DNA from: Protonemura montana
Taxonomy: Eukaryota > Arthropoda > Insecta > Plecoptera > Nemouridae
NCBI GenBank assembly: GCA_947568835.1
Contig: OX387602.1
Coordinates: 30,800,133-30,864,132, forward strand
DNA: 64,000 nucleotides
Direction: 5' to 3'
The position numbers and the translations under genes were made by a program. This document shows, piece after piece, positions 12,301 to 24,300 of the stretch. The notes beneath the pieces are model-generated. The model was not told the DNA's origin. It saw nothing but the letters and a program-made list of their open reading frames with translations, and searched no databases. Numbering within the stretch: the first letter of the stretch is position 1; each line of letters starts with the position of its first letter.

Positions 12301-15300
12301 TCATCAGCATTTTCACTCGAAAAGTCAGAGAAGCAATAGCAATTAAAAAACAGCCCAATAACTTCAATAGAGATGATAGTTTTCAACTAGATAGAGCATG
12401 AGGAACAATTTTACAACAGAAAAATGGAATAGAGAATATCGGTTAGGAGGTAGAAGAAGTCAGCACAAAGGATCCAGAAGAAAATATTTGGACGAGTAGA
12501 TTAAGAACTAAACGCAATGAATAGCTGCATTTTGACTGTATCACATAACGTAAGGACAACCTCGAAAAATTGGCGTTTTTTCCATACACATAATTGGTTA
12601 GTTAGTAAAAACGCCAATTTGTTTGGGAAAATATAACATACGTTAGTTTTTGAGTTATTGACCCTGATTATTTTATTTAGATGCATTTAGGAAGCTTGAA
12701 CTTGGTAATTGTTATAATTTTATGTGGTTCTTTTGTTATCGGAAAATTGTCAGGACTGCTCTTACCCTTGATAAAGTAACAGGGGTACAAGTTACCAAAC
12801 GTCGGGAATTTTAGTTGTTCTTCACTTAGCATTCAAAACCCAGTTGAAATAGTTTTTGTTAAGTGTTGTTTCAACTTTTAAAATGTTGTCTACTCGAAGG
12901 ACGGAGCTGGGACCTTCCATTTCACGGCAGACGAGGCACTCAGAGGCAAACAGAGGCAAAAGAGAACCTGTTGTTGCGCCCTGTTAATAGGACCGCACAA
13001 TGATTGGGTTTTTAAAAGCTGTACTGAAACTGTCACGTTGTGTCCCTGTGTGCCCTGGCAGGTCACCTCCAGTGCTGGATTGACTTCTCTGAGCCCTGGC
13101 AATGGCAGCTCTACATGACCCTGGTCGCAGGAACGCTGTTCGTTGCCCCTGCTCTCATCATCTCAGCCTGTTACACGGTCATCGTGTCTACCATCTGGAG
13201 CAAGAGCAAGCAGTTGACTCCGGACCCGAACCGGAGGCTGTCGAGGAGTGAGTACCACTTGCAAAGCTTTCCAGCAGCATTAGGGCCAGGACCTAGTGTT
13301 ACATCTAGGAATAGACTAGCTTTAGATTGATCGGCAAGGTTACCTTCTGTGATGAAGATCATACCGCTTTGTCTTGGTTCTCGGCATTACGTGCACCGGG
13401 TGAGTATAGAAAACGAAACAAGAACCAAAAAAAAGATTTGAACTTACAAATGAAAGAAATGGAATGAAAATAAATCTCTTGCAAATTGTCGAAACCATGT
13501 CCCATGCGTTCTACGGCCAGGGAGATGCACGGTGACACTTTCTGGGAGACATAAATTAAATTCGGGAGTATTGTCTTCGTCAGAAAACTAATTGGGTTTT
13601 TATGGACCGCATATGAAGGTATTGGGAATCGATTCACTAAACTGCTTCTACATTCCGTTCAATGTTCGGGACTTTCTCGCGGGTTGCAAGGTTTTTAGTT
13701 TTTCTAGTGATTTCACCAAGGAACTGAAGGTTGTTTTTACCAGAAGTACCCAAATCACAATTTCTACAAACACCGGACCACTAGTATTTACTCCTGTCCT
13801 GTCCACTTAATCTTTACGCCATCTCACACTCGCAATGGCTTGCTTAACTTCAATATTTTGACTTCATTTCTTTCGCATCTAACCCAATATCTCATTCATT
13901 TTCTTTGCCTTCTTTTCTCTCCTTGCGTTCCATCATCCTTGGCTCGCGATTCTTGGGTTAGCTATAGCATCTCCTTTGCAATCCTCTAAACAAGGACCAC
14001 GATAAGCGGATGACGTAAGATGGAACGAGTTAGACAGAGACATTAGCGAGCTCACGCAACAGACATAGCACGGATTGGAATGACAGGGTGAAGTCGACCT
14101 GGTTTCCCCTCTTCCCTTCTAGGCTAGGTCAGGTTCATCATCATCCACTCATTCACCGACGCCATTAGACCAGTGCCGCATGGCCAGATGTCAAAACAGT
14201 GCGTCGTTAAACACCACAAATCAATCAATCAACGAAAGCTGAGACCAGGAAAGTGTTGGACCCGGACGACGTTGCAAAGGGAGGGCGTCCAACGACCTGC
14301 GAGTCTGGTGCAGTTCGACGCCGTTGATTATAAGAGCATAACAACGCGTTACCAGGCGACCAAGTCAGCGATCAGGCAGAGTCTGTCAATGGGCGCTGCT
14401 AACCCCCGACCCCTGAACACGCGTCGAAGCCATCGGTCGGAAGGAACAAGGGGAGGCGTTGTGTTTTTGTTGCTCAATCGAATCACGGCGGTTTGGGGTT
14501 GAAGTTCAGCGTTCGAAGACAGCCGTCAAGGGGGCTGTGCCAAGCGCGGGAAATTGAGTTACGAACGGGCAACATCAAGGGGGCGCTGCTTTTCGAACAG
14601 GAAATAAAACAGTATCGGTACCGCAACTTCTTGGCGTGGTTATCGTGTTCTAGTATTACCGAGGTCCCGTTGTCGAAGCGATGCGTCGTTAAACATAACT
14701 TATCAATCGGTTCAAGATCTCAGTGTAAATATCACGCCAGTTACTGTCTCAAAGTTATTTCTTAAAACCGAAGCAAATTCGCTGGAAATTGTCAAACAAG
14801 CAGTAGATCATCACACGTGAAGCGATTGCGTTGTCAAAAAGAAGCCAGACGCGTGAGAATATAACTGACGTCGACACTTTACCGTGGAATGGCAGAGCGC
14901 GCCGTTTATCCCAGACTGGTTTCCCGGAAGCTTTCCCGGACTTAGCTGCCAGGAAAAGTCGTGCAGAAAAGTTTGGTAGAATCCGGAGGATGACGAGATG
15001 ATCGCTATGTCAGGATGTAGACGTCACGGAGGGGGTTGAGTGGAGGGCACATGTCGCTATGGAGATGGAAGGCTTCTGTTACTTGACTTGGCAAGAGCAA
15101 TACGGTTCCTTTGAGCGGCGTACACTGAAATAACATAGCGCATCTCATTCACACCTTCGCCCATATGCCTTCGAGCTTGCGACAGCCATGCACTCTCAAA
15201 TTGCAAACTGCAGCTTCGCTCCAGCTCCTAATCAGACTTCTAGCGTACAGCGGGGTCATGCATTTTTCATCAAACTCGGAAAAGCTGTCCGCCCAACGCG

Positions 15301-18300
15301 AATAAAATCGCACAAATGAATAAAAAAAATATATATATACCGAACTCGAGATAGAGTTTGGCGTCTGTCGCCCCGATTACTTCCGTGTCGCCGGCCACGT
15401 GCACCAACATTCACGTGTCTTCATTTCATACGACGACAAAATGCCACTGGAATCCGACCTTGGCCGCTCACAGAAGACGTCAAACTCAAAAACAACATCC
15501 TTAAGACGCGATTTTGCCCGAGGAAAAATATATTTGAGAACGCTAAATAAAAGACAGCGTTTTAAAGACGATTGCAAATATTTATTATAACAATTCGCGT
15601 CTCTGACGTTCTTTTCATTCGCTTTGCTTGCCATGAATCGTCTGACTTTGTTAGTCGTCTGTCCTTTATTTCCGGAATAAGAGCAACATAAAACATTCTC
15701 TATTCCACTCTGCCAAGATGGCGAACAATAAGAAGTGTGTGAGTAAACAGAGTTGCAGTGCTTTAAGACGTGGCACTCGCTTGTTTTATTCGAGTGGCAC
15801 GGATCGCTGGCTTGTGGAACCCGAGGCCGATTCATAGTTGGGGTGCGAACACGGTGATCGGCCGACATTTAGGTTAGCAAGATAAGTCATCGTACTGCCG
15901 AGTTAACGGAGATAGTAAAACAGTGGTGAAGATTACGAGCAACAGTTGCAGACGACGCCGACGATAAATTGCACGCTCTGTCGTCGCATTCACTTGGGTG
16001 TTTGACAAAGCCGGGGGGAAAAAAGGATATAGGTCGCGCTGCACTGCGCCGGCGGCGAGGGGGGCGAGGGGGGGTCGTGCATTCATTACGTGCAGCTCAC
16101 GAGGGCGTTGCCCCAAATCGCAGAGAAATCCCACAGGACGTAGTTGCACCTTGGTAACAAAACGGGGTCTTATCCCGTCAACTGCCATTTTGATTCAAAA
16201 GGAAGAATTTACGCTCTTCATATCGTTCCATCGGCTATAAGACATTCGATGAAACACTGCGCTAAGAATCGGGTTCCTCCTACACTTGACGGCCTTGAAC
16301 AAAGCCACGTGGCGCTCTGAGCGGCAAACGCGGCGTCCTAACGAACCCGGCGACTGAAATTTACAGCAGCCATTTTGTCCCCGACTGGTCCAGAATCCTT
16401 CACGGAAATCGCGGATATTTTTATTTTGAACAGTCAGTAAAGTTCTATTGTTCCAGTATTTTCAATCCAGTATTTTAGTTGTTTCATTTAGTTGTTATAT
16501 ACTTGGCAATCCAAATCCAGTTAAGTAGTTTTTGTCAAATCTAGTGCTACGGTTAAATAAAGTATAAATGAGTCTGAAAACCGTGATTTTGATCTAGTTT
16601 TTGAAGCATCATAACAAGTGCAGTCTGCTTCGTCTCATACTTGACTCATAAAGCTACACCTCCTACTTCAGTCCCGCGATACTAGAAAGTGCCGATGGGC
16701 AGTCGCCTAAAAGAGAATCAAACGTCGCTTTGCGCTCTCAGCCGTCGATTTCATTCCTCTCCGGGGACCGCGTCGGGTCGAGTCGACGCCAAAGTCCCCC
16801 GAGCACCCTGGCTCATAACTCACCTGGACCCCGGCGGGAGCTTATCAACTAGAAGAGCACCCTCCACCCCACTCATATGCAGGGTGCTTATCGTCCCGAC
16901 CACGACTGTCCTCATGACGTTCACACGGGCGGACCGGAAGTCCGTCGCGACGAAGATAGCCATGTTTGCCAACTACTAACGACTACGTTACACCCACGTG
17001 CGGGCAATTACGTTCTCACCTTCACAGACTCCGAGCGTGAGCGTTTGCGCTCGACCTGCTCTTAATAAAGGTGACACGATCGACACACAGACGTCGGCGT
17101 CGCGGCGTCGACTCCGATTCCAGAAAAATACAATCGCAATCAGTGAGGTTAGCGAAGCGGACTTCGCCGAAAGACCTTGACAAGCCCTAACGAGTCGTTA
17201 ACTAGCTGTGAGCCTTCAGGTTTCCTCCGCTCGAATGGCAGAGCTCGCTAACTCGGCAAGACATTCGTGTTTTTCGAACGTCTGGTTCAGATAATGGGAC
17301 TGAGTCGGGACGTTTCTCTATCCCTGGAACACGCGTTGCGTGGACGGCTTCCTGGGAGACAACCGGGTGGGAAACATGCATCTGTTGAGATCGCGTGTAG
17401 CATGTGGCGAGGGTTGGGGGGGGGGGGGGGGTGAGGGGGTCCTCGAGGAGTTGCATGGCAAGGGCTTGCATGTGTAATTTGCAGCGATTTTTGTTTTGAG
17501 AAACCGAGTGGTTGGCGTGTTGGAAACACCGGTCTTCGTGAGATCACCGAAGTTAAGCACCACTGTGCTAGGTCCGGCATTGCATGGGTGACCACCAAAA
17601 GGTTTGGCGTGTAGGAAACACTGGTCCTCGTGAGATCACTAAAGTTAAGAAACACTGAGATGAGTCAGGTATTGGATGGGTGACCATCATACACATGACC
17701 AGTTCTGTTCGGGAGAGAGGTTGGAGTGATGAAAGTTAAGTAATACTGCGCTGAGTCAGGTATTGGATGGGTGACCATCATACACATGACCAGTTCTGTT
17801 CAGGAGAGAGGTTGGAGGGATGAAAGTTGAGCAACACTGAGCTGAGTCAGGTATTGGATGGGTCTAGACAGCATGAATTTGTTAAAGAACTCTTTGGGTC
17901 GACACGTACCGTCCTTCGGAAGGGATATTTCCCGGTGATTTTCTTGGTTCCTATGGCTACGTGTCGTCACCGGGTTTCACCTCCTCTCTTCTAAGCTAGA
18001 ATTAGTTCATCATCATCATATTACCACCACGCAATTAGACCAGCGCCATATGGCCCGTTGTCAAAACAGTGCGTCGTAAAACACAACAAATCAACCAACA
18101 ATCAATTGTACCTACATCAGCAGAAGAGCAGAAGAGTGCACATTTCTCCACATTGCTGTGAAGTTTTCCTTGGACTGCGTGGGGTCCAAGCTTGGACTAC
18201 GTGGGGTCCAAGCTTGGACTACGTGGGGTCCAAGCTTGGACTGCGTGGGGTCCAAGCTTGGACTACGTGGGGTCCAAGCTTGGACTACGTGGGGTCCAAG

Positions 18301-21300
18301 CTTGGACTACGTGGGGTCCAAGCTTGGACTACGTGGGGTCCAAGCTTGGACTACGTGGGGTCCAAGCTTGGACCCTACGTAGGGTCCAAGCTTGGACTAC
18401 GTGGGGTCCAAGCTTCTGGTGATTCTACTTCCCCGAATCGGTTTGAAGGTTTTCTATATTCGCCAGGATTACACCTGAATCGTTCGGTTCGACTCCCGGG
18501 TAGTCCCCTGCGCCAAGCCGGCCACAAAGCCTCCGCCCGGCTGTAGTTCAATCTATTTCACTGGCTATCCTAGCATTGATAGGGTGAACCATTTTACACA
18601 AGCTGGAGTCACCGTAGAAGTATTTATGAGAAAATGAACGAAGAGAGGGCAAAATAGTGTAATTATGATTTGGCATTTCTAAAGCGAGTCTCGGTTTCTT
18701 AAATCATCAAATCAAGTTAATTACAAATGTTTTTTTTTTCATTGGGTGTAGACTTTTATCATTTCTTTTCATCTCTAGCAGAGAAAATGATTTTAATTGC
18801 TTGCTTCTTCTGAATACACTTCGTTTCTGTTTGCATTTTTAAATTCAAATTAAGAAATGTTTACAGCAAGAAGTCATGTAAAAAGCTCAATTAAGTAACT
18901 ATAATTGAAGTCTGCTTTACATGGAAATAGAACGGTTTCTTTGCTCTCAATTAATTGTAAATGCTGCAACATTTTCCATCAATATTGGTCTTCAGTTCGC
19001 GAGCAAACGAACTAGTAAACAGCTCTAGGAATAGAATACACATTCCACGAATACCTTTGTACTTTGTTAGTACTTCAAGTGAATCAATCTCGGGCTTGTA
19101 ATTACCTCTACTATAGCGTCGAGTAGCTTTAAAGTGGCAAAAACAATTTCTTCATGAACCTACAGTTACCCAACGGTTTGTCGTGTTGGAAACACCGGGT
19201 CTCGTGAGATCACCGAAGCTAAGCAACACTGCGCTGAGTCAGGTATTCGATGGGTGACCATCATACACATGACCAGTTCTCTTCGGGAGAGAGGTTGGAG
19301 GGATGAAAGTTAAACAACACTGCGCTGGGTCAGGTATTGGATGGGTGACCATCATACACATGACCAGTTCTGTTTGGGAGAGAGGTTGGAGGGATGAAAG
19401 TTAGTTCAGCAACTTCACTTGCCTTGCTTATCAACCTCTCGACAGCATGGATTTGTGAAGGAATCCTGTTGTTCGAGTTGTACCGTCCTTCGGAAGGAAC
19501 GTTTAGCCGGTGGTCCCCTTGGTCTTCGACATGAGTAGGCTACGTGCCGGCACCGAGTTTCCCCTTCTTCCTTCTAGGCTAGTTTATGTTCATCATCAAC
19601 TCATTCACCGACGCCATTAAACCAGTGCCGCATGGCCAGATGTCAAAACAGTGCGTCGTTAAACACCAGAAATAAACAAATACAAAGTGTGCCAAGTGTG
19701 CCAACGCTTGCTAGGTGTGCCTAACGTTGGTTTGTTTTGTTGCAGACAGCTACCTGCAGCATACTAGTGGCAAGCAACGCATGCTGCGACACCAGCAGCT
19801 GCAACATGATGACCAGGACAGTCGCCGAGCCAGTTCCCGGGGAATCATTCCCAAGGCCAAGGTCAAGACTGTCAAGATGACCTTCGTCATAGTCTTCGGT
19901 GAGTCCATCTTTTCAAGGTCGCCACTCTAGATCACGTGCCGGACTGACACATATTTTTACTATCAACGAAAGTAGATTTTTGAGACGTTTGTAGTGTTGA
20001 TAATAATAAAATACACCGCGCATTGCAAGCGTTTGCAATTTAAATAAGATTTCATATAGATTATTTTCGTATTTTTCCCTTTACTGCCAGCCTGATAGTT
20101 TCCAATCATACACCTCATACCTGTTAGTAGCTTTAGGTCAGTGGGCAGATTTTGACACCCCTCGACCACGGCTAACCTTGTTGGTTCCCTTTGAAAATGC
20201 GAATACGCTTTGCTTCTGCATGCGTGGACCTCGGGATCTGCGTGCCCTGGCCCCTATACGCACTTTTTGGGCTTATTGCGGCCACCCACTGCACTGACTG
20301 ACGTTCAAGCAGTCAGCTGGCGGCTTCGATCAATTTGCCACTTAATTGGTCTAAAACTGGGACATTAGTTTTAACTGCACATCGTTTGCTGCACCGGTGT
20401 TGCCGGTCGCTGCGGCTGCGACCACCGACCGCGATATACACGGTTGACCAAGTGAAGGCCCAGATGGGGATGGCGTCGAAGCTGCGCGGGGAGAGGGTGC
20501 TGAATAGTTCTTGGTTTGACGACACGTTCTAGCCCAGGCTCCTGGGAAGGGTGCCAACTGTCAGGGTCTGTCAGTCAACTGTCACTGTCACACCGAACGG
20601 TTTGACATGTTGGAAACACCGGTTCTCGTGGTCACCCATCCAATACCTGACTCACCGTAGTGTTGCTTAACTTTCATCCCTCCAACCTCTCTCCCGAACA
20701 GAACTGATCATGTGTATGACGGTCACCCATCCAATACCTGACCCAGCGCAGTGTTGCTTAACTTTCATCCCTCCAACCTCTCTCCCGAACAGAACTGGTC
20801 ATGTGTATGATGGTCACCCATCCAATACCTGACTCAGCGCAGTGTTGCTTAACTTTCATCCCTCCAACCTCTCTCCCGAACAGAACTGGTCATGTGTATG
20901 ATGGTCACCCATCCAATACCTGACTCAGCGCAGTGTTGCTTAACTTTCATCCCTCCAGCCTCTCTCCCGAACAGAACTGATCATGTGTATGATGGCCACC
21001 CATCCAATACCTGACTCAGCGCAGTGTTACTTAACTTCGGTGATCTCACGAGAACCAGTGTTTCCAACACGCCAAACCTTGCAGTTGTATCCTAACAGAC
21101 ATCGAGGCACTCCGACGATACAAATGGTTTTTATTTGAGGCACTTCATGCAGTAAGTACATAGTGCATACGTCGTTGCATTGTGTTCAAGACGTGAAGGT
21201 AAATAATAATGCAGAAAATATTGCACTTGGATAAAGTTTTAATGGTGCCGTGAGATCAGTACTTTTCTTCCCTCACTATTATACACCGCGTATTTTATCG

Positions 21301-24300
21301 ATGATAAAAGATGTCGAGCTTTTTATTACGTTATTGCTTTTATATGTGATTCATTTTATTTCTTTCTTTGATTCCTGTGTACCCTTGACGTCACTACAAC
21401 GCCCCCAACCCCAACACTTTGTGTCTCGGGAATATTTCAAAGCACGGCGTCTACGTTCACCCCAACCGACGCCGCCGACGCCGACGCCGGGGACGCGACA
21501 TGTGTCTTATCAGATTTTAATCAATCATAAAAAAGTGACCATCCATTTGGTAAGCGAACAAACTTTGTCGTGTCCCAGGCTGGGCGAAATGAAATCTGTT
21601 CGGGCGTTCCAAAAGAAACGGCCCAACGTTCGGGGGCACTAAAAACGTGATATCTGTTTCTTTTTTGCTTTCATATTTTCATAAATACACGTCGTCGGGT
21701 CTGCCCGAGCGGCGGGCAAGTGCGTCAAAGGACGAGACGATCGTAGAAATAACTTGCGTCCAACGCAAATAAACAGAGAGCGCCGAGTGGTCTGCATTTC
21801 TTTGCAAGTCCGGGTGCGCTGGTTTCTCGGAGCTCAACTTTGGTGAAGATCTACGCTCTTTGTTGACCCTCTCTCTGGCTTTGATGTCGGCGACGGGAAA
21901 CGCTCAGGGGACCGCGATTTTAACCTGGTTTAACCTACAGGACACCTACATCTCTGTCATCGAACGCAACTTCAAGGGGTTTTTTACGATCGTCGGGCTA
22001 AATATTCTCGTCGCCAATGTCGTTTTAAATGACTTCAATCAGAGAAATAATCATTTTAGTGTGGCGTCAGTTTTGTGTTAAAATGTCTGCCAGTTTCGAT
22101 GCTTCCCAATGAAATCTTACCAATGCTTAATCAAGCATCGTATCGATCGATTAGATTCTAGTTTTTGTTGGTTTAGTCCGTTAGTCCCTGGAGTAGCGAC
22201 AGGTAATGCCGTGCGATTATATTTGCAGAATGTTTCTTCAATTAGATACGCTTGTGTATTTACGAGCAAGTAGGAAAATGCCACAAGTAAGCAAAGATTT
22301 TAAAGTGCACTTAGCGTCGGCGATGATATTTATTGAGAATCGATGGACAGTTAAGTGGTTGGCAGAGTAACGGTGCTCGCCGTTAGGAAGCCACCGCTTC
22401 TGATTCTACTCACAGAGGGCAGCACTGATTCGCTCATTCGGCGACTACCGATAACAATACCTGCGTCTGGAGTTGTTTTGGGAGATCGAGGCAAGGGGAG
22501 CAGAACCCCTGTGCGCGATAACATCGTGATAAAGGTGGGGAACGTTATAAAAAGTCCCAAATCGTGTTACCATTTACAGGACCGAGTACCAGGTGCTAAT
22601 TAACTTGCTCCATTACAGCTTATGTCAAGAGTTACAGCGATAAAAGTTCTGGTGAGCAAACGAGTCGGCAACTCGTAATAAACCCAACCCAAAGACAGAC
22701 CTAATGTCCCTTGTGGTTATCATTTGTAAATATTTGTTCACCAGTACAGATATTTTTTGATATTCTTTAGTTTAAAAGGCGAATAGTCTGCGAGAAATAA
22801 GGGAATCTATTTTTCAACTCTCAAAATAACGGAGCAACTTTAACTTTTTTGTCGGTGTAGTAAATGATCGGTCACAAATATTCTCCCAATTATCACTGGA
22901 CTACCATGACTTCAGCATCATCAGCTTGGACTGATGCTGGACCACCATGACTTCACCTTCATCAGCTTGGACTGATGCTGGACCACCATGACTTCACCAT
23001 GACTTCACCATCATCAGCTTGGACTGATGCTGGACCACCATGACTTCACCATGACTTCACCATGACTTCACCATCATCAGCTTGGACTGATGCTGGACCA
23101 CCATGACTTCACCTTCATCAGCTTGGACTGATGCTGGACCACCATGACTTCACCATGACTTCACCATCATCAGCTTGGACTGGTTGTGTATTGCAGTGTT
23201 CGTGCTATGCTGGAGTCCGTACATCGTGTTCGACCTCCTCCAAGTGTACGGACACGTCCCGAAGACGCAGACCAACATCGCCGTGGCTACTTTCATCCAG
23301 AGTCTGGCGCCGCTCAACTCGGCGGCAAATCCCGTCATCTACTGCCTCTTCTCCACCTCCATCGGTCGCACACTCAGGTATGAACTCAGTCAAAACCTGC
23401 TGACAAGACGGATATGAATCAAACTAATTGTCCCCCGGCTCCCTTGTTGTCTCAAGGTATCTCGGAAACTCACTGCACCTTGACTTTGGGATACACCATA
23501 CCTGTCCCCGACCCCCATGTCAACCTATTCCAACCTCAACCCTCGAACCTCATGTGCATGCTGGTCACCCGTCCAGTGCCTGACCCGGGCGATTTTGCTA
23601 AACTCGGTGATAGCCAATCCTTGCCAGGTTGGTTGGGAAGGTGTGATTGCGGCAACATTGCTGACAGATGTGATTACATTCTTTGGTTGTCAACGATCAT
23701 TTGAAGTTGCCGACCACTACATCTGTTTCCGTGGTTTATTTGAGCAAAGAACATCTAATTTATAACTAATTTGGAAATCTACGCTGGCGACACGATCCTT
23801 TGATAACTGATATTGCCACTTGACCTTGTACCCGGGGAGCGATGTACCTTCAGACAGAGCGACTGAGTTTTCTTGAAATTTCAAACACTTTAGTAAAGCC
23901 CCGGGCGCCGTTCCTTACAAGAGTTTTCTGACTCGTTTTCCCTTGGAATTAAATCCGTTATGAATAAGTCCCAACATCCAGGCCTTCTCTAATTTCAAGG
24001 CGCGTGCCGGTTTAACATTCAAAGGCTCCGAGTTCGTATTAAAACTGAAACCGTGCGGCACCTGGCGAGTTCACAGCGAACTAGCGCAGTGGTCGTTTAT
24101 GTCAATCACACAAGACTCACAGCACTTCGTTTAGTTTGGGTCTGCAAGCATTCATTTGTTTGTACATCGCTTACAATATCCGCAGAAAAAACATAAACTC
24201 TTTCCAAATAACAGTGCTTAATTCTGCGCATCTTTGCGTCCTCGGTCTTTGCACACCCGAGCGCTCAGTTCCTCTTTAACGCAGCAGTCGATCCTGATTC

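Larger units (their letters stand above)
8880..13061 (+). other. CCAPR intron with fold-back element and 5S-SINE
   Basis: It contains the fold-back element 8950-9371, the reverse 5S-SINE 9633-10237, a poly-C tract (about 10501-10527), an 11-bp tandem repeat (10707-10764) and a Penelope-like copy (12625-12862). I see nothing else that I can support in 10770-12620. Confidence 0.65.
13248..19745 (+). other. CCAPR intron with SINE copies and hairpin minisatellite
   Basis: It contains a SINE tail (14099-14232), a small Penelope-like fragment near 16500-16600, a poly-G tract (about 17415-17434), 5S-SINE loci (17512-18097 and 19171-19680) and the 22-bp hairpin array (18172-18416). The part 14200-17200 is relatively rich in CpG, with several open frames on both strands that have no recognisable domain. 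Confidence 0.65.
19899..23196 (+). other. CCAPR intron with 5S-head cluster and 41-bp minisatellite
   Basis: It contains a tRNA-SINE tail (19969-20055), a cluster of 5S-derived SINE heads without bodies (20593-21080) and a minisatellite (22905-23185) that abuts the next exon. I see no gene in 21080-22900. Confidence 0.65.

Noticed and set aside
14173-14765. Two overlapping 90-109 codon open frames
   Set aside because: They begin in a SINE tail and show no known protein features.
15377-15868. 163-codon open frame on the reverse strand in a CCAPR intron
   Set aside because: No domain, low-complexity composition and no flanking splice logic that I can support.
18058-18546. A 162-codon open frame through the 22-bp array
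   Set aside because: It is open only because the tandem repeat has no stop in this frame; no domain, no splice context, and it lies inside a GPCR intron.
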